DNA of 16,138 nt from assembly GCA_031420365.1 (NCBI GenBank), contig JANOMP010000166.1, positions 1 to 16,138 of the forward strand, read 5' to 3'. Positions 7,406 through 14,806 of this stretch are shown piece by piece. The DNA comes from Leadbetterella sp031420365 (GTDB lineage: Bacteria > Bacteroidota > Bacteroidia > Cytophagales > Spirosomataceae). Below the pieces are notes generated by a model that saw only the letters and a list, made by a program, of their open reading frames with translations, was not told the origin of the DNA and made no database searches. The first letter of the stretch is position 1. Every line of letters begins with the position of its first letter. A program made the translations under genes and the position numbers.

Positions 7406-7478
7406 TTTACCTTAAAATAATAGTTTTCAATTAATTTTTATTCAAATCAATAGATTCAGAAATAATATAATATACTAA

Positions 7479-8258
7479 ATGAGTCAATTTTTTACAACAG
7501 AAAAAGCTGAATTTCAAGGCTTAGACTTTATCACAATAAAAAGTAATGCATTAAAAAAAAGAGCAGACATAAGCGTTTTTAAACCTTCCAACTTAAAGTT
7601 AGGAACGCCACTAGTAATCTTATTACATGGAGTTTTTGGAAGTCATTGGGCCTGGGCATTTAAAGGTGAAGCCCACAGAACTGCTCAAAATATGATAGAT
7701 TCAGGTATAATAAAACCTATTATTTTGGCAATGCCCTCCGACGGTTTATATGCTGATGGAAGTGGATATGTGCCGCATAAAACCGCAGATTATGAACGCT
7801 GGATTGTTGAAGATGTAATTCAAGTAATGAAAGAACAGTACACACAAATTACCGAAAAATCTCCCATATTCATTGCAGGATTATCAATGGGTGGCTTTGG
7901 GGCATTGCGATTGGGAGCTAAATTCCCCCATATATTTAAAGCGTTTTCAGGTCTTTCTTCCATTACACATTTTAATCAAATTAGAGAGTTTGTTTCTGAT
8001 TTTAAGAAATTACAAGCAGACGCAACAATACATGATGGAGTCATAGACTGGTTTATAAAAAACAAAAATATTTTACCCCCCTTTCGTTTCGATTGCGGTA
8101 GCGACGATATTTTAATTAAATACAATAGAAAATTACATGAAGAACTGAAAACCAATGCCATTCCTCATATTTACCAAGAGTTTTCGGGCGGTCATACATG
8201 GGAATATTGGAAAGAACATCTTGCCGAAACGCTTTTGTTCTTCAATCGACATTTATGA
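7479..8258 (+). CDS. Esterase family alpha/beta hydrolase (PF00756, esterase D-like)
   Basis: A 259-aa serine hydrolase with no signal peptide, hence cytoplasmic. LVILLHGVFGSHWAW (45-59) gives the oxyanion-hole HG. The nucleophile elbow is GLSMGG with S136. The acid is in GSDD (D209/D210) and the base is H239 in GGHTWEYW, the typical esterase D/feruloyl esterase order. The family includes S-formylglutathione hydrolases, acyl and feruloyl esterases and some glycan deacetylases. This protein lacks enough FGH-specific sequence for that name. It lies 73 bp downstream of the dehydrogenase on the same strand with no terminator between, so co-expression is likely. It could release the substrate from an ester or hydrolyse a product of the upstream enzymes. 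Confidence 0.88.
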   Translation: MSQFFTTEKAEFQGLDFITIKSNALKKRADISVFKPSNLKLGTPLVILLHGVFGSHWAWAFKGEAHRTAQNMIDSGIIKPIILAMPSDGLYADGSGYVPHKTADYERWIVEDVIQVMKEQYTQITEKSPIFIAGLSMGGFGALRLGAKFPHIFKAFSGLSSITHFNQIREFVSDFKKLQADATIHDGVIDWFIKNKNILPPFRFDCGSDDILIKYNRKLHEELKTNAIPHIYQEFSGGHTWEYWKEHLAETLLFFNRHL

Positions 8259-8400
8259 TTTGTGACAAAGATTACCATTCCCAGAATTGAAATTCAAATA
8301 AAATGATTAAAGTTTCTTTTAGAATGAATGTATTAATGGAATTCTAATAGCATTGTTATTTTAAAAATATTATTTTGCAAATATTTTCCCAGAAATAGAC

Positions 8401-11325
8401 ATGATGCAAAAAGCATATTTTTTCATTCCACTATCCATCTTGTTATCTTTTTCTTGCTCAAAAACTAAATCAGTTGAAGGCTTTGAAATTGAAAATGATT
8501 TTAATCTAGAAAAAGTAGCCTCTGAACCCTTAATTGTTGACCCAGTAGATTTAGAATTTAATGAAAACGGTGATGTCATAGTGTTAGAAATGCCAGGATA
8601 TCCATACGAAAAAAAACAAAGCCGTTTATTGGTATTAAAAGATAAAAATAATGATGGAGTGTATGATAGCTCTATTGTATTTGCTGAAAACTTGCGTTTA
8701 GCTAATTCATTTATGCCCTATAAAAAAGGAGTTTTGGTGGCTGCTCCTCCCTATTTGTTACATCTTCACGACAAAAATCAGAATTATAAAATAGAGAAAA
8801 TTGATACCTTGATGGGAGGATTTTCTACAGGAAACCTTCAACACAATTACAACGCCTTAACGTATGGAATCGACAATTGGATTTATGCAGCAAATGGAGG
8901 TAATGATGGCTCTCCGTTTTGGTGGGGAGATTCTACCAATAAATTAGATTTAAGAGGTCAGGATTTCAGATTTAATCTTGAAACTCGAAAAATGGAACGA
9001 CTTGGGAAATCTTCTGGCGGCTTTGGGCTAGCAATGGATGAATACGGTCGCATTTTTGAAACCCATAACCTTACACATATTTCTCATTTAGTGTTTCCTG
9101 ATCGTTATCAAATTGGTAAAGCATTGCTTAATGAACATACACTAGAAAATGTTTCAAACCATGATGAAAACGGATTAGCCAGAGTATTCCCTATCGGAGA
9201 ACAGGAAGAAAGAGTAAATCATCCCGAACAATCCGGATATTTTTCTGGCTCCTGCGGGGTTACATATTATGGAGGTGGAGCTTTTGAAAAAAAATACAAT
9301 AACACAATTTGGATCGCCGATGTGGTTTTAAATCTAATTCATGTTGATAAAATCAAATCCAAAGGAGCATCATTTGAAGCAGAAAGACTTGTAGAACAAA
9401 AAGAGTTTTTGGCTAGTCGAGACCGTGCTTTCCGGCCAGTAAATATGAGCGTAGGTCCAGATGGAGCAATGTATGTAATTGACATGTATAGAAAAGTAAT
9501 TGAGCATCCAGAATGGATTCCTGACGAAATTGAAAAAACCCTTGATATGAAAGCGGGAACAAAGCAGGGCCGTATCTATCGAATAACACCATTAAAAAGT
9601 GTAGAAACATTTGATTTTAAAACTTTGAAAAAACTTTCAGGTCAAATTTCTGCTCTTTCAAATCCAAACCAATGGGTGCGAAATACCGCTCATAGGTTAA
9701 TAATGGAAAATACCATAGCATTAAAAACAGAGACTAAATTAAGAAAATTACTTTCTTCTGAAAATACATTTGCCCGGCTACATGCCCTTTGGATTTTAGG
9801 GTATTCAGGAAAACTTAATTACGAAGAACTAAAATCTGCATTAAAAGACAAAATTCCTGAGATTCGAGAAAACGTATTAAAAATTTGCGAAACTTATTTT
9901 TCAAAAAATGAATTGATTTTATTAGAAAGCCTAAAGCTTTTGAAAGATAATGATCAGCGTGTACGCATGCAAGCTGCCTTAAGCATAAGTACATTAGAAG
10001 AATCATTTCCTATTTATAAAAAAAATACTCAAAAGATTTACAATGCAATCATAAATGCTGCAAAGCTCCCTATGGACGATTGGAATATCGCAGCATTGAC
10101 CATTGTTTCAAAAAGCAAATCAGCTGAAATCTTTGGATTATTGCTTAAACAAAAATCAATTAATCCCAAACTATTGGCTTCATTAGCCCTCAATGCCAAC
10201 GAAAATATCGAAAAATTAGAGATTATACTCAAATGTCTCAGCGAAACAAATTTAAGTGATAAGAATATAGAAGTGATTATAAAACAGCTTAATGCAAATA
10301 CAATGAAATTAAAAGGTTCCAAAATTGAACCTTTTATTGAAAAAATAGAAACTGATGCTAGTATTGGCTTGTTGAAAGAAATTGCAACTTTACGAAATAA
10401 AGTGGGTTTAAATGCTTCCACTAGATTTATTAAATACAGTAAAGAAGCAACAAAAAATGTTTTGAATTCAACCCTTCCTGATTCGATAAGGATTCAATAC
10501 TTAGGACTATTAGACTTTTTGCCTTATGCTCAAAAATCAAGTATTTTGTTTGAATGCCTCAAAAACAGTCAACCATTGAAATTACAAGAAGGTGCATTAA
10601 GGCAGCTCGCAAATTATAAAGATGTCGAAATTGGTAAAAAAGTGGTGAATATTTGGAAAGACCTGAGTCCACAAACCCGCAGATATGCCAGCGATTTGTT
10701 ATTGTATAAAGAAAGCAATCACGATGCATTATTAACCGGACTAGAAAATGGAGCAATCAATATAGGCGAAATGAACTTTGATTTGGAAAGAAGGCGGACT
10801 TTACTTTGGTGGACAGACAATGAAAATACCAAACGAAGAGCCAAGAAACTTTTTAGCGATTCAGGGGTTACTAACCGCCAAGAGGCTATTAACAAAATGA
10901 AACCAGCATTACGTTTAAAAGGCGATGGCAAAAAAGGGAAGGACGTTTTTACAAACACATGCAGTGCTTGTCATAAATATGGCAGTATCGGTAATGAAGT
11001 TGGCCCTGTGTTAACTGAAATAAACCGAAAAAGTAAGTCAACAATACTTCATGAAATACTAGACCCCAATGCGGCCGTAGATCCAAAATATATCAACCAC
11101 GTAATAGAAACAAAAAATGGTATTGTACACATGGGTATAATTGCCGTTGAATCGGACAAATCACTTACCATTCAGAAAATTGGCGGAGAGAAAGTGAATA
11201 TAAACAAGTCAGAAATAAAAAGTTTCCGTTCTACGGGTACATCATTAATGATGGAAGGCTTCGAAAATGTACTTTCCATCCAACAAATAGCAGATCTATT
11301 AGATTTTTTGCAAAAAGGAAATTAA
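8401..11325 (+). CDS. PVC-type haem-binding CxxCH lipoprotein (propeller + HEAT repeats + cytochrome c)
   Basis: A 974-aa exported protein. Residues 1-18 are a lipoprotein signal with C19 in LSFSCSK as the lipidation site. About 30-395 is a beta-propeller related to soluble glucose/sorbosone dehydrogenases (DLEFNENGDVIVLEMPGYP; MSVGPDGAMYVIDMYRK at 349). About 410-830 is helical with HEAT-like repeats (for example ENTFARLHALWILGYSG). The C-terminal about 130 residues form a cytochrome c domain with C854-S-A-C857-H858 and a likely distal Met at 950/951 (SLMMEGF), where relatives often have MP. The architecture is common in Planctomycetes and Bacteroidota that use plant or algal material. It likely sits in the periplasm or at the outer membrane passing electrons from an oxidised sugar or alcohol; activity is unproven. 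It lies 142 bp after the esterase on the same strand. The start is ATG ATG, so translation may begin at 8404. Confidence 0.9.
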   Translation: MMQKAYFFIPLSILLSFSCSKTKSVEGFEIENDFNLEKVASEPLIVDPVDLEFNENGDVIVLEMPGYPYEKKQSRLLVLKDKNNDGVYDSSIVFAENLRLANSFMPYKKGVLVAAPPYLLHLHDKNQNYKIEKIDTLMGGFSTGNLQHNYNALTYGIDNWIYAANGGNDGSPFWWGDSTNKLDLRGQDFRFNLETRKMERLGKSSGGFGLAMDEYGRIFETHNLTHISHLVFPDRYQIGKALLNEHTLENVSNHDENGLARVFPIGEQEERVNHPEQSGYFSGSCGVTYYGGGAFEKKYNNTIWIADVVLNLIHVDKIKSKGASFEAERLVEQKEFLASRDRAFRPVNMSVGPDGAMYVIDMYRKVIEHPEWIPDEIEKTLDMKAGTKQGRIYRITPLKSVETFDFKTLKKLSGQISALSNPNQWVRNTAHRLIMENTIALKTETKLRKLLSSENTFARLHALWILGYSGKLNYEELKSALKDKIPEIRENVLKICETYFSKNELILLESLKLLKDNDQRVRMQAALSISTLEESFPIYKKNTQKIYNAIINAAKLPMDDWNIAALTIVSKSKSAEIFGLLLKQKSINPKLLASLALNANENIEKLEIILKCLSETNLSDKNIEVIIKQLNANTMKLKGSKIEPFIEKIETDASIGLLKEIATLRNKVGLNASTRFIKYSKEATKNVLNSTLPDSIRIQYLGLLDFLPYAQKSSILFECLKNSQPLKLQEGALRQLANYKDVEIGKKVVNIWKDLSPQTRRYASDLLLYKESNHDALLTGLENGAINIGEMNFDLERRRTLLWWTDNENTKRRAKKLFSDSGVTNRQEAINKMKPALRLKGDGKKGKDVFTNTCSACHKYGSIGNEVGPVLTEINRKSKSTILHEILDPNAAVDPKYINHVIETKNGIVHMGIIAVESDKSLTIQKIGGEKVNINKSEIKSFRSTGTSLMMEGFENVLSIQQIADLLDFLQKGN

Positions 11326-11641
11326 TGCACGTTCCTTAGCTATAAAATTTTATGAAAAAATGTATCATTTCAATTTCGATGTTGCTTTTTTCTGTCGATT
11401 CAAAAGTCTCCCATTTCGCTAAAATAATCAATGATTGTGTTTTTATCGCTTTTTATATCTATCTGATTGTTAGATAAATATACAAAATTTATATCGAAAA
11501 AACAAGACAAATAATTGACAATCAAGCAATTAAATAAAATTAGCTTTAGTGATTATTTTAATGCGTTTGCCCTGAAATTTATAGGTCCTGAATTATAGTT
11601 TGAAACAAAAAATGTAACTTGCAAAAAAAACCTTAATAAAA
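11326..11641. other. Intergenic region with a signal-peptide-like mini ORF
   Basis: This 316-bp gap holds only the mini ORF at 11352-11477 and an AT-rich leader before the secreted hydrolase gene. No clear terminator follows the large cytochrome lipoprotein gene. TAACTTGC at about 11615-11622 is a weak match to a -7 box for the downstream gene. Confidence 0.4.
11352..11477 (+). pseudogene. 41-codon ORF with signal-peptide-like start, probable gene remnant
   Basis: From ATG at 11352 to TAA at 11475-11477 the frame begins MKKCIISISMLLFSV, which looks like the first half of an export signal, then loses resemblance to a mature protein. It starts 27 bp after the stop of the cytochrome lipoprotein gene. 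It could be the leftover 5' end of a deleted secreted-protein gene from this cluster, or chance. No family is recognisable. Confidence 0.25.
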
Positions 11642-12940
11642 ATGAAACAAATAAAATTCCTTAAGATCCTATTGTTAATGGTAATCTCATTGGGTTTAAA
11701 TCATGTAATATTTGCCCAATCGATCCAAAGTTTTGAATATACTGCTGTAGTGGAGGGTTTTGATTGGGGCCCTATGGTAAATAAAGTAATTATTGGCTTG
11801 AATTCGCCTACCAAATCAGTAGATATGGCAGATTATCAAGTTATAGCAGAAAGAAGTCATAACTGTGCTGAAGTGCCACCCGCTTCCGCAAAAGGTAATC
11901 GATTGATAGTATTTGCCTATGTGTCTGACAGTAAGGGTAATTCTCTTGAAGAAGGAAATTTTGCTACTTTGGTAATGTATGTTGCTCCTAACCAACCCAT
12001 TGGTTCGGCTTTGCAGTATTCTCAAAAAGCACCTTGTCGAGGCAATCAGTGGGTAAACTATACCCTTATTGTTACTAATACCAAGACTAACCAGGTATGG
12101 AACAAAGAAAAAAATAGAATTATGCCTATAGCTGACAATTTTGACTTCTCAGGAAAATTTGAATATGACTCAGGCAAGAGTTTGACATTTGCTCATTTTG
12201 CTCCAAAAAAGTTATCGACTAAATCTCCTCTGATTATTTGGCTGCATGGCGGCGGCGAGGGTGGAACAGATCCTAGTATTGCACTAATGGGAAATAAGGC
12301 TTTTAATTATGCTTCATCAGATTTGCAAAGGTATTTTAATGGTTCTTATGTTTTGGTACCTCAAACGCCTGGTGCTTGGATGCACGATAAAGATGGAAAA
12401 ACTCAATCTGGAAATGGGGAAGATGTGTATAATATAGGCTTGTTGGCATTGATCAAAAACTATGTTAATACTCATCCTGACATAGACAAGAAGCGTATTT
12501 ATATCGGTGGCTGCTCTAATGGTGGCTATATGACATTGAAATTGCTTTTGAAAGAACCTAACTATTTTGCAGCTGGGTATATTAGTGCATTGGCGTATCA
12601 GTCGGCATATATTACTGATAATCAAATTAATAGTATTAAGCATATTCCGATGTGGTTTATTCATTCTAAGGATGATAAAGTGACCGATCCTCTGAAGACG
12701 GTAGTTCCTGTTTATCAAAGATTGAAAAAAGCGGGGGCAAAAAATGTGCATTTTAGCTATTATGACCACGTAATAGACCTTTCAGGCATGTATGGAGGAG
12801 AAAATTATCATTTTAACGGACATTGGTCATGGATTTATTCGCATGCCAATCAATCTCATACTGAGTTTGATGGATCGGAAGTTTTGCTTAATGGTAAACC
12901 TACCACCGTAATGGAGTGGATGGCTGCTCAGACTAAATAG
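11642..12940 (+). CDS. Secreted alpha/beta hydrolase (prolyl oligopeptidase/polyester-type esterase)
   Basis: A 432-aa protein with a Sec signal of about 26 residues (charged MKQIK, a Leu-rich core, cleavage after IFAQ). Residues 27-160 form a beta-rich N-terminal domain containing EYTAVVEGFDWGP and four cysteines' worth of loops (C75, C132 visible). The hydrolase domain (about 165-432) has IIWLHGGGEGGTD as oxyanion loop, G289-G-C-S-N-G-G with nucleophile S292, D344/D345 in HSKDDKVTDP, and H394 in FNGHWSWIY. This layout occurs in bacterial extracytoplasmic peptidase-like esterases annotated as prolyl oligopeptidase-family or polyhydroxybutyrate-depolymerase-like proteins. It has its own 164-bp leader after the mini ORF and a strong terminator, so it is probably transcribed alone, although it continues the strand of the catabolic cluster. 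Likely substrate: a carbohydrate ester or other external ester. Confidence 0.85.
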   Translation: MKQIKFLKILLLMVISLGLNHVIFAQSIQSFEYTAVVEGFDWGPMVNKVIIGLNSPTKSVDMADYQVIAERSHNCAEVPPASAKGNRLIVFAYVSDSKGNSLEEGNFATLVMYVAPNQPIGSALQYSQKAPCRGNQWVNYTLIVTNTKTNQVWNKEKNRIMPIADNFDFSGKFEYDSGKSLTFAHFAPKKLSTKSPLIIWLHGGGEGGTDPSIALMGNKAFNYASSDLQRYFNGSYVLVPQTPGAWMHDKDGKTQSGNGEDVYNIGLLALIKNYVNTHPDIDKKRIYIGGCSNGGYMTLKLLLKEPNYFAAGYISALAYQSAYITDNQINSIKHIPMWFIHSKDDKVTDPLKTVVPVYQRLKKAGAKNVHFSYYDHVIDLSGMYGGENYHFNGHWSWIYSHANQSHTEFDGSEVLLNGKPTTVMEWMAAQTK

Positions 12941-12969
12941 GACAATATTATCGATTATAGTGTTTTTAG

Positions 12970-13005
12970 CCACGAATGAACCTTTAATTGATTCGTGGTT
13001 TTTTT
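12970..13005 (+). terminator. Intrinsic terminator of the secreted hydrolase gene
   Basis: Eight-bp arms CCACGAAT (12970-12977) and ATTCGTGG (12991-12998) enclose a 13-nt loop and are followed by seven T. The hairpin begins 30 bp after the stop codon. Confidence 0.85.
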
Positions 13006-13230
13006 GAATAAAAAAATTATTCTTGCCTTTAGTTTATGCTTTTTATTATCCTAAACCTCACTCTAATATGGATTGCTTCTTGTTAAAAAATTATAATTTG
13101 TTGAAATTTTGAGTATTACAATCGAAGTTTTCAAAGTTTATTGCCTTTTCTAAAATTGCTTTTCAAAAAACCACCACTGAATTATCTTAAATATAACCTT
13201 TATCAGTTAAGTATTTGCTAAAAATAACCT
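13006..13230. other. AT-rich noncoding stretch between terminator and truncated IS
   Basis: No gene is supported. ATAACCTTTA occurs twice in direct orientation, at about 13193 and 13224. The second copy lies at the decayed edge of the truncated transposase, where resemblance to intact tnpA fades. Confidence 0.4.
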
Positions 13231-13389
13231 TTACATATTGTCTCTTTCTGCCTCGCATATTTGTATCAATATTGTTCGACAACGTATCTTAATATCACCT
13301 TCCAAGACTGAATATCTATATTTCGTTGACCATACAATGTGAGCAGTCAATCCAGATACTGTATGTCCTCCAATTCTTTGAAATTCCAT
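13231..13389 (-). pseudogene. Truncated IS200/IS605 transposase (second copy)
   Basis: Starting at the ATG at 13389 and reading the minus strand, 48 residues match the intact TnpA at 1907 with only two changes (S6 to I, R13 to G). The frame then diverges after ICEAE and stops at TAA 13233-13231, giving 52 residues. The HUH motif and catalytic tyrosine are lost, so it is inactive. The match extends upstream of the ATG through the left-end hairpin (13427-13442) to about 13471, so the left end of the IS is kept and the right two thirds are gone. Low divergence of the retained part suggests a recent origin; the 3' edge is fuzzy and decaying. Confidence 0.85.
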
Positions 13390-13471
13390 AACACAAAGCT
13401 ATAAAATTTTTAGAAACTAAAGTGAGATGCAATAAATTGCATAGTTTTAACTTTATTTGAGACCAATAAAA
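13390..13471 (-). mobile_element. Retained left end of the truncated IS copy
   Basis: Reverse complement of 1825-1906, nearly identical, including the ATGCAAT/ATTGCAT hairpin (13427-13442), the TAGCTTTG box and the TTTTATTGGTCTC edge. It abuts and probably overlaps the start of the Lys/Ala-rich ORF. Confidence 0.78.
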
Positions 13472-13933
13472 ATTATCCAAACTATAGAAAGTGGTGTATT
13501 TACTTGTAAAGTTTTCAACGATTCAAAAAATGTTTTGGGAGAACATAGATCAGTAAGCGAAACGTATGCCAAGAAAAAAGCAGTAAAACTAGCATTAAAA
13601 CAGGTGTTAGAAATAGAAGCACAAAATCCTGAACACCAAGCACTGATAGCCAGAAATAAACTAGTAGCAAATGAGAAATTAATTAGAGAAAAAAGCCTAA
13701 AGCAAAAGAAACATGACGCTTTGATAGTAGAAAAAAAGGCAAACCGATTAATTAAAAAAGAAAAAATACGAATAGAGGCAAAGGAAAGAGAGTTTAAAAG
13801 GACTTTAAACAAAGCTAATGCCAAAAAAAAGGTAGATGCTAACGCTAATAAAGCTAAAAACATTAAATTTGACGGAGATATTACAATACTATCGGCCAAT
13901 AAGCGAAGACACTTGGAGGATAAACTAAAATAA
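13457..13933 (+). CDS. Lys/Ala-rich hypothetical protein, 5' end probably replaced by IS
   Basis: A 158-residue frame with no ATG anywhere; the first usable start is TTG at 13457. That codon lies inside sequence shared with the IS left end, with an in-frame TAA just upstream (13448-13450). The natural start was therefore probably removed by the IS, or the IS supplies the current one. Residues about 1-48 (ESGVFTCKVFNDSKNVLG, then AKKKAVKLALKQVL) have a strand-strand-helix look, loosely like a dsRNA-binding-type fold; that is a guess. Residues about 50-140 are highly charged, Lys/Glu/Ala-rich and likely a long helix or coiled coil, suggesting nucleic-acid binding. It is followed after 2 bp by the Uma2 gene, so the two were probably an operon. 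No family recognised. The hydrophobic minus-strand frame opposite is its shadow. Confidence 0.6.
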   Translation: MRPIKIIQTIESGVFTCKVFNDSKNVLGEHRSVSETYAKKKAVKLALKQVLEIEAQNPEHQALIARNKLVANEKLIREKSLKQKKHDALIVEKKANRLIKKEKIRIEAKEREFKRTLNKANAKKKVDANANKAKNIKFDGDITILSANKRRHLEDKLK

Positions 13934-13935
13934 AT

Positions 13936-14514
13936 ATGGAGATTACAGATTTAGGGCAATTAGACAGGACAAAAAGCTATACGTATTTTGATTATTTAAG
14001 TTGGAAAATAAAGGAGAGGGTGGAGTTAATTAAAGGAAAAGTATTTGAAATGTCTCCGGCTCCGGCGAGTAGGCATCAGCGTATTTCTGCCAAGATCGGC
14101 TTTAATCTTCAAAAACATCTTGAGCTGAAAAGCTGCGAAGTTTTCTATGCCCCATTTGATGTTCGTTTAGAAAAGAGCGCCGATGACAAATTAGTTACTA
14201 CGGTGGTTCAGCCTGATATTTGCGTAATATGTGATGAAACAAAGATAGATGAGAAAGGCTGTTTAGGAGCACCAGATTTAATTGTTGAGATTCTTTCCCC
14301 TGGTAATTCAAGTAAAGAAATGAAAAATAAATTTGAATTATACCAAGAGGCTGGCGTTTTAGAATATTGGATAGTCGATCCCGAAAAAGAGGTAATTTGG
14401 CAGTATAGTTGTGAAAATGGAACTTTTGTAAATCATAAACCATTAATTGAGGATGATACCTTAATCAGTACTTCAGTAATTGGGTTTGAAATGGAATTGA
14501 GCAAACTTTTTTGA
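13936..14514 (+). CDS. Uma2 family (DUF820) putative endonuclease
   Basis: A 192-aa protein with the Uma2/DUF820 PD-(D/E)xK-like pattern. VELIKGKVFEMSPAP (29-43) carries E30; RHQRISAKIGFNLQKHL follows; then QPDICVICD with D94, APDLIVEILSPGNSSKEM with D114 and E118, and NKFELYQEAGVLEYWIVDPE (131-150). Length and motif order are normal and the frame is intact. The fold is that of restriction-like nucleases. Uma2 genes occur in many copies in cyanobacteria and Bacteroidota and their role is poorly known; nuclease activity is inferred from fold. It starts 2 bp after the Lys/Ala-rich gene and ends 5 bp before the tRNA-like sequence, so read-through transcription into that sequence is likely. Confidence 0.88.
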   Translation: MEITDLGQLDRTKSYTYFDYLSWKIKERVELIKGKVFEMSPAPASRHQRISAKIGFNLQKHLELKSCEVFYAPFDVRLEKSADDKLVTTVVQPDICVICDETKIDEKGCLGAPDLIVEILSPGNSSKEMKNKFELYQEAGVLEYWIVDPEKEVIWQYSCENGTFVNHKPLIEDDTLISTSVIGFEMELSKLF

Positions 14515-14519
14515 AATTC

Positions 14520-14627
14520 GCGGAAGTAGTGTAGTGGTTAGCACACAGGCCTTCAAAGCCTGCGGGGCATCTCCAGTGTCCAGGGGCGGGTTCGACCGGG
14601 GCTGGCGTACCAGTCCCGTCTTCCGCT
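14520..14627 (+). tRNA. tRNA-like sequence, UCA anticodon (UGA-reading), aberrant T loop; possible pseudo-tRNA
   Basis: Positions 14520-14526 (GCGGAAG) pair with 14620-14626 (CTTCCGC), a 7-bp acceptor stem with U as discriminator. T8-A9 follow, then a D arm GTGT/GCAC with a GG-containing loop, then anticodon stem CAGGC/GCCTG around CTTCAAA. T33 precedes anticodon TCA, then A37-A38. A T stem GCGGG (14586-14590) with TTCGA (14591-14595) is present; its partner CCCGT lies at 14615-14619. The T loop would therefore be 24 nt instead of 7, carrying a hairpin-forming insert with arms CTGG/CCAG. The variable region is also long, about 23 nt. G1-C72, C2-G71, U73 and C35 match bacterial tRNA-Gly identity; the UCA anticodon matches tRNA-Sec or recoded tRNA-Gly(UCA). 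The short D stem and discriminator argue against ordinary tRNA-Sec. Genes here use TGA as a normal stop. Function doubtful. Confidence 0.5.
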
Positions 14628-14640
14628 TTTTTTTAAACTA
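14571..14640 (+). repeat. Repeat copy 1: hairpin core plus T-run, forming the 3' half of the tRNA-like sequence
   Basis: From CTCCAGTGTCC to CTTCCGCT (14571-14627) this differs from copy 2 (14717 onward) by one substitution and one single-base indel. A run of T followed by AAAC closes both copies. Confidence 0.65.
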
Positions 14641-14651
14641 CTTTCCAATAC

Positions 14652-14785
14652 CAATTACTAAACCTAAGTTGAGTGTTAGTCGAGAAGATACTTTACCCAT
14701 ATTTCGTGAAGGCAGTCTCCAGTGTCCAGAGGCGGGTTCGACCGGGCTGGCGTACCAGTCCCGTCTTCCGCTCTTTTTTAAACCC
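14652..14785 (+). repeat. Repeat copy 2
   Basis: This starts at CAATTACTAAACCT, continues through GAGTGTTAGTCGAGAA and GGCAGTCTCC, then the G-rich hairpin core (CCAG...CTGG, then CGTACCAG) and CTTCCGCT with a T-run. The 5' half matches copy 3; the 3' half matches the tRNA-like copy 1. It is thus a mosaic that links the two. It contains no anticodon arm. Confidence 0.65.
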
Positions 14786-14806
14786 GAAGATTATACTATT
14801 CAACAT

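Noticed and set aside
12317..12769. 150-residue minus-strand frame opposite the secreted hydrolase
   Set aside because: The plus frame has full catalytic motifs and a signal peptide; the opposite frame has no recognisable features.
13453..13899. 148-residue hydrophobic minus-strand frame that looks like a membrane protein
   Set aside because: It is the antisense shadow of the Lys/Ala-rich gene: AAA/GCA-rich codons read backwards as Phe/Leu/Ser/Cys. The plus frame is followed in 2 bp by Uma2 and is the better candidate.
5463..14514. Looked for genes continuing through an in-frame TGA, as the UCA tRNA-like sequence might allow
   Set aside because: The genes end at normal family lengths; TGA after the oxygenase, the esterase and Uma2 all appear to be true stops.
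14520..14785. Considered as attL/attR of an integrated element at a tRNA 3' end
   Set aside because: The duplicated 3' half lies only about 146 bp away with nothing but repeat sequence between and no integrase in the window.
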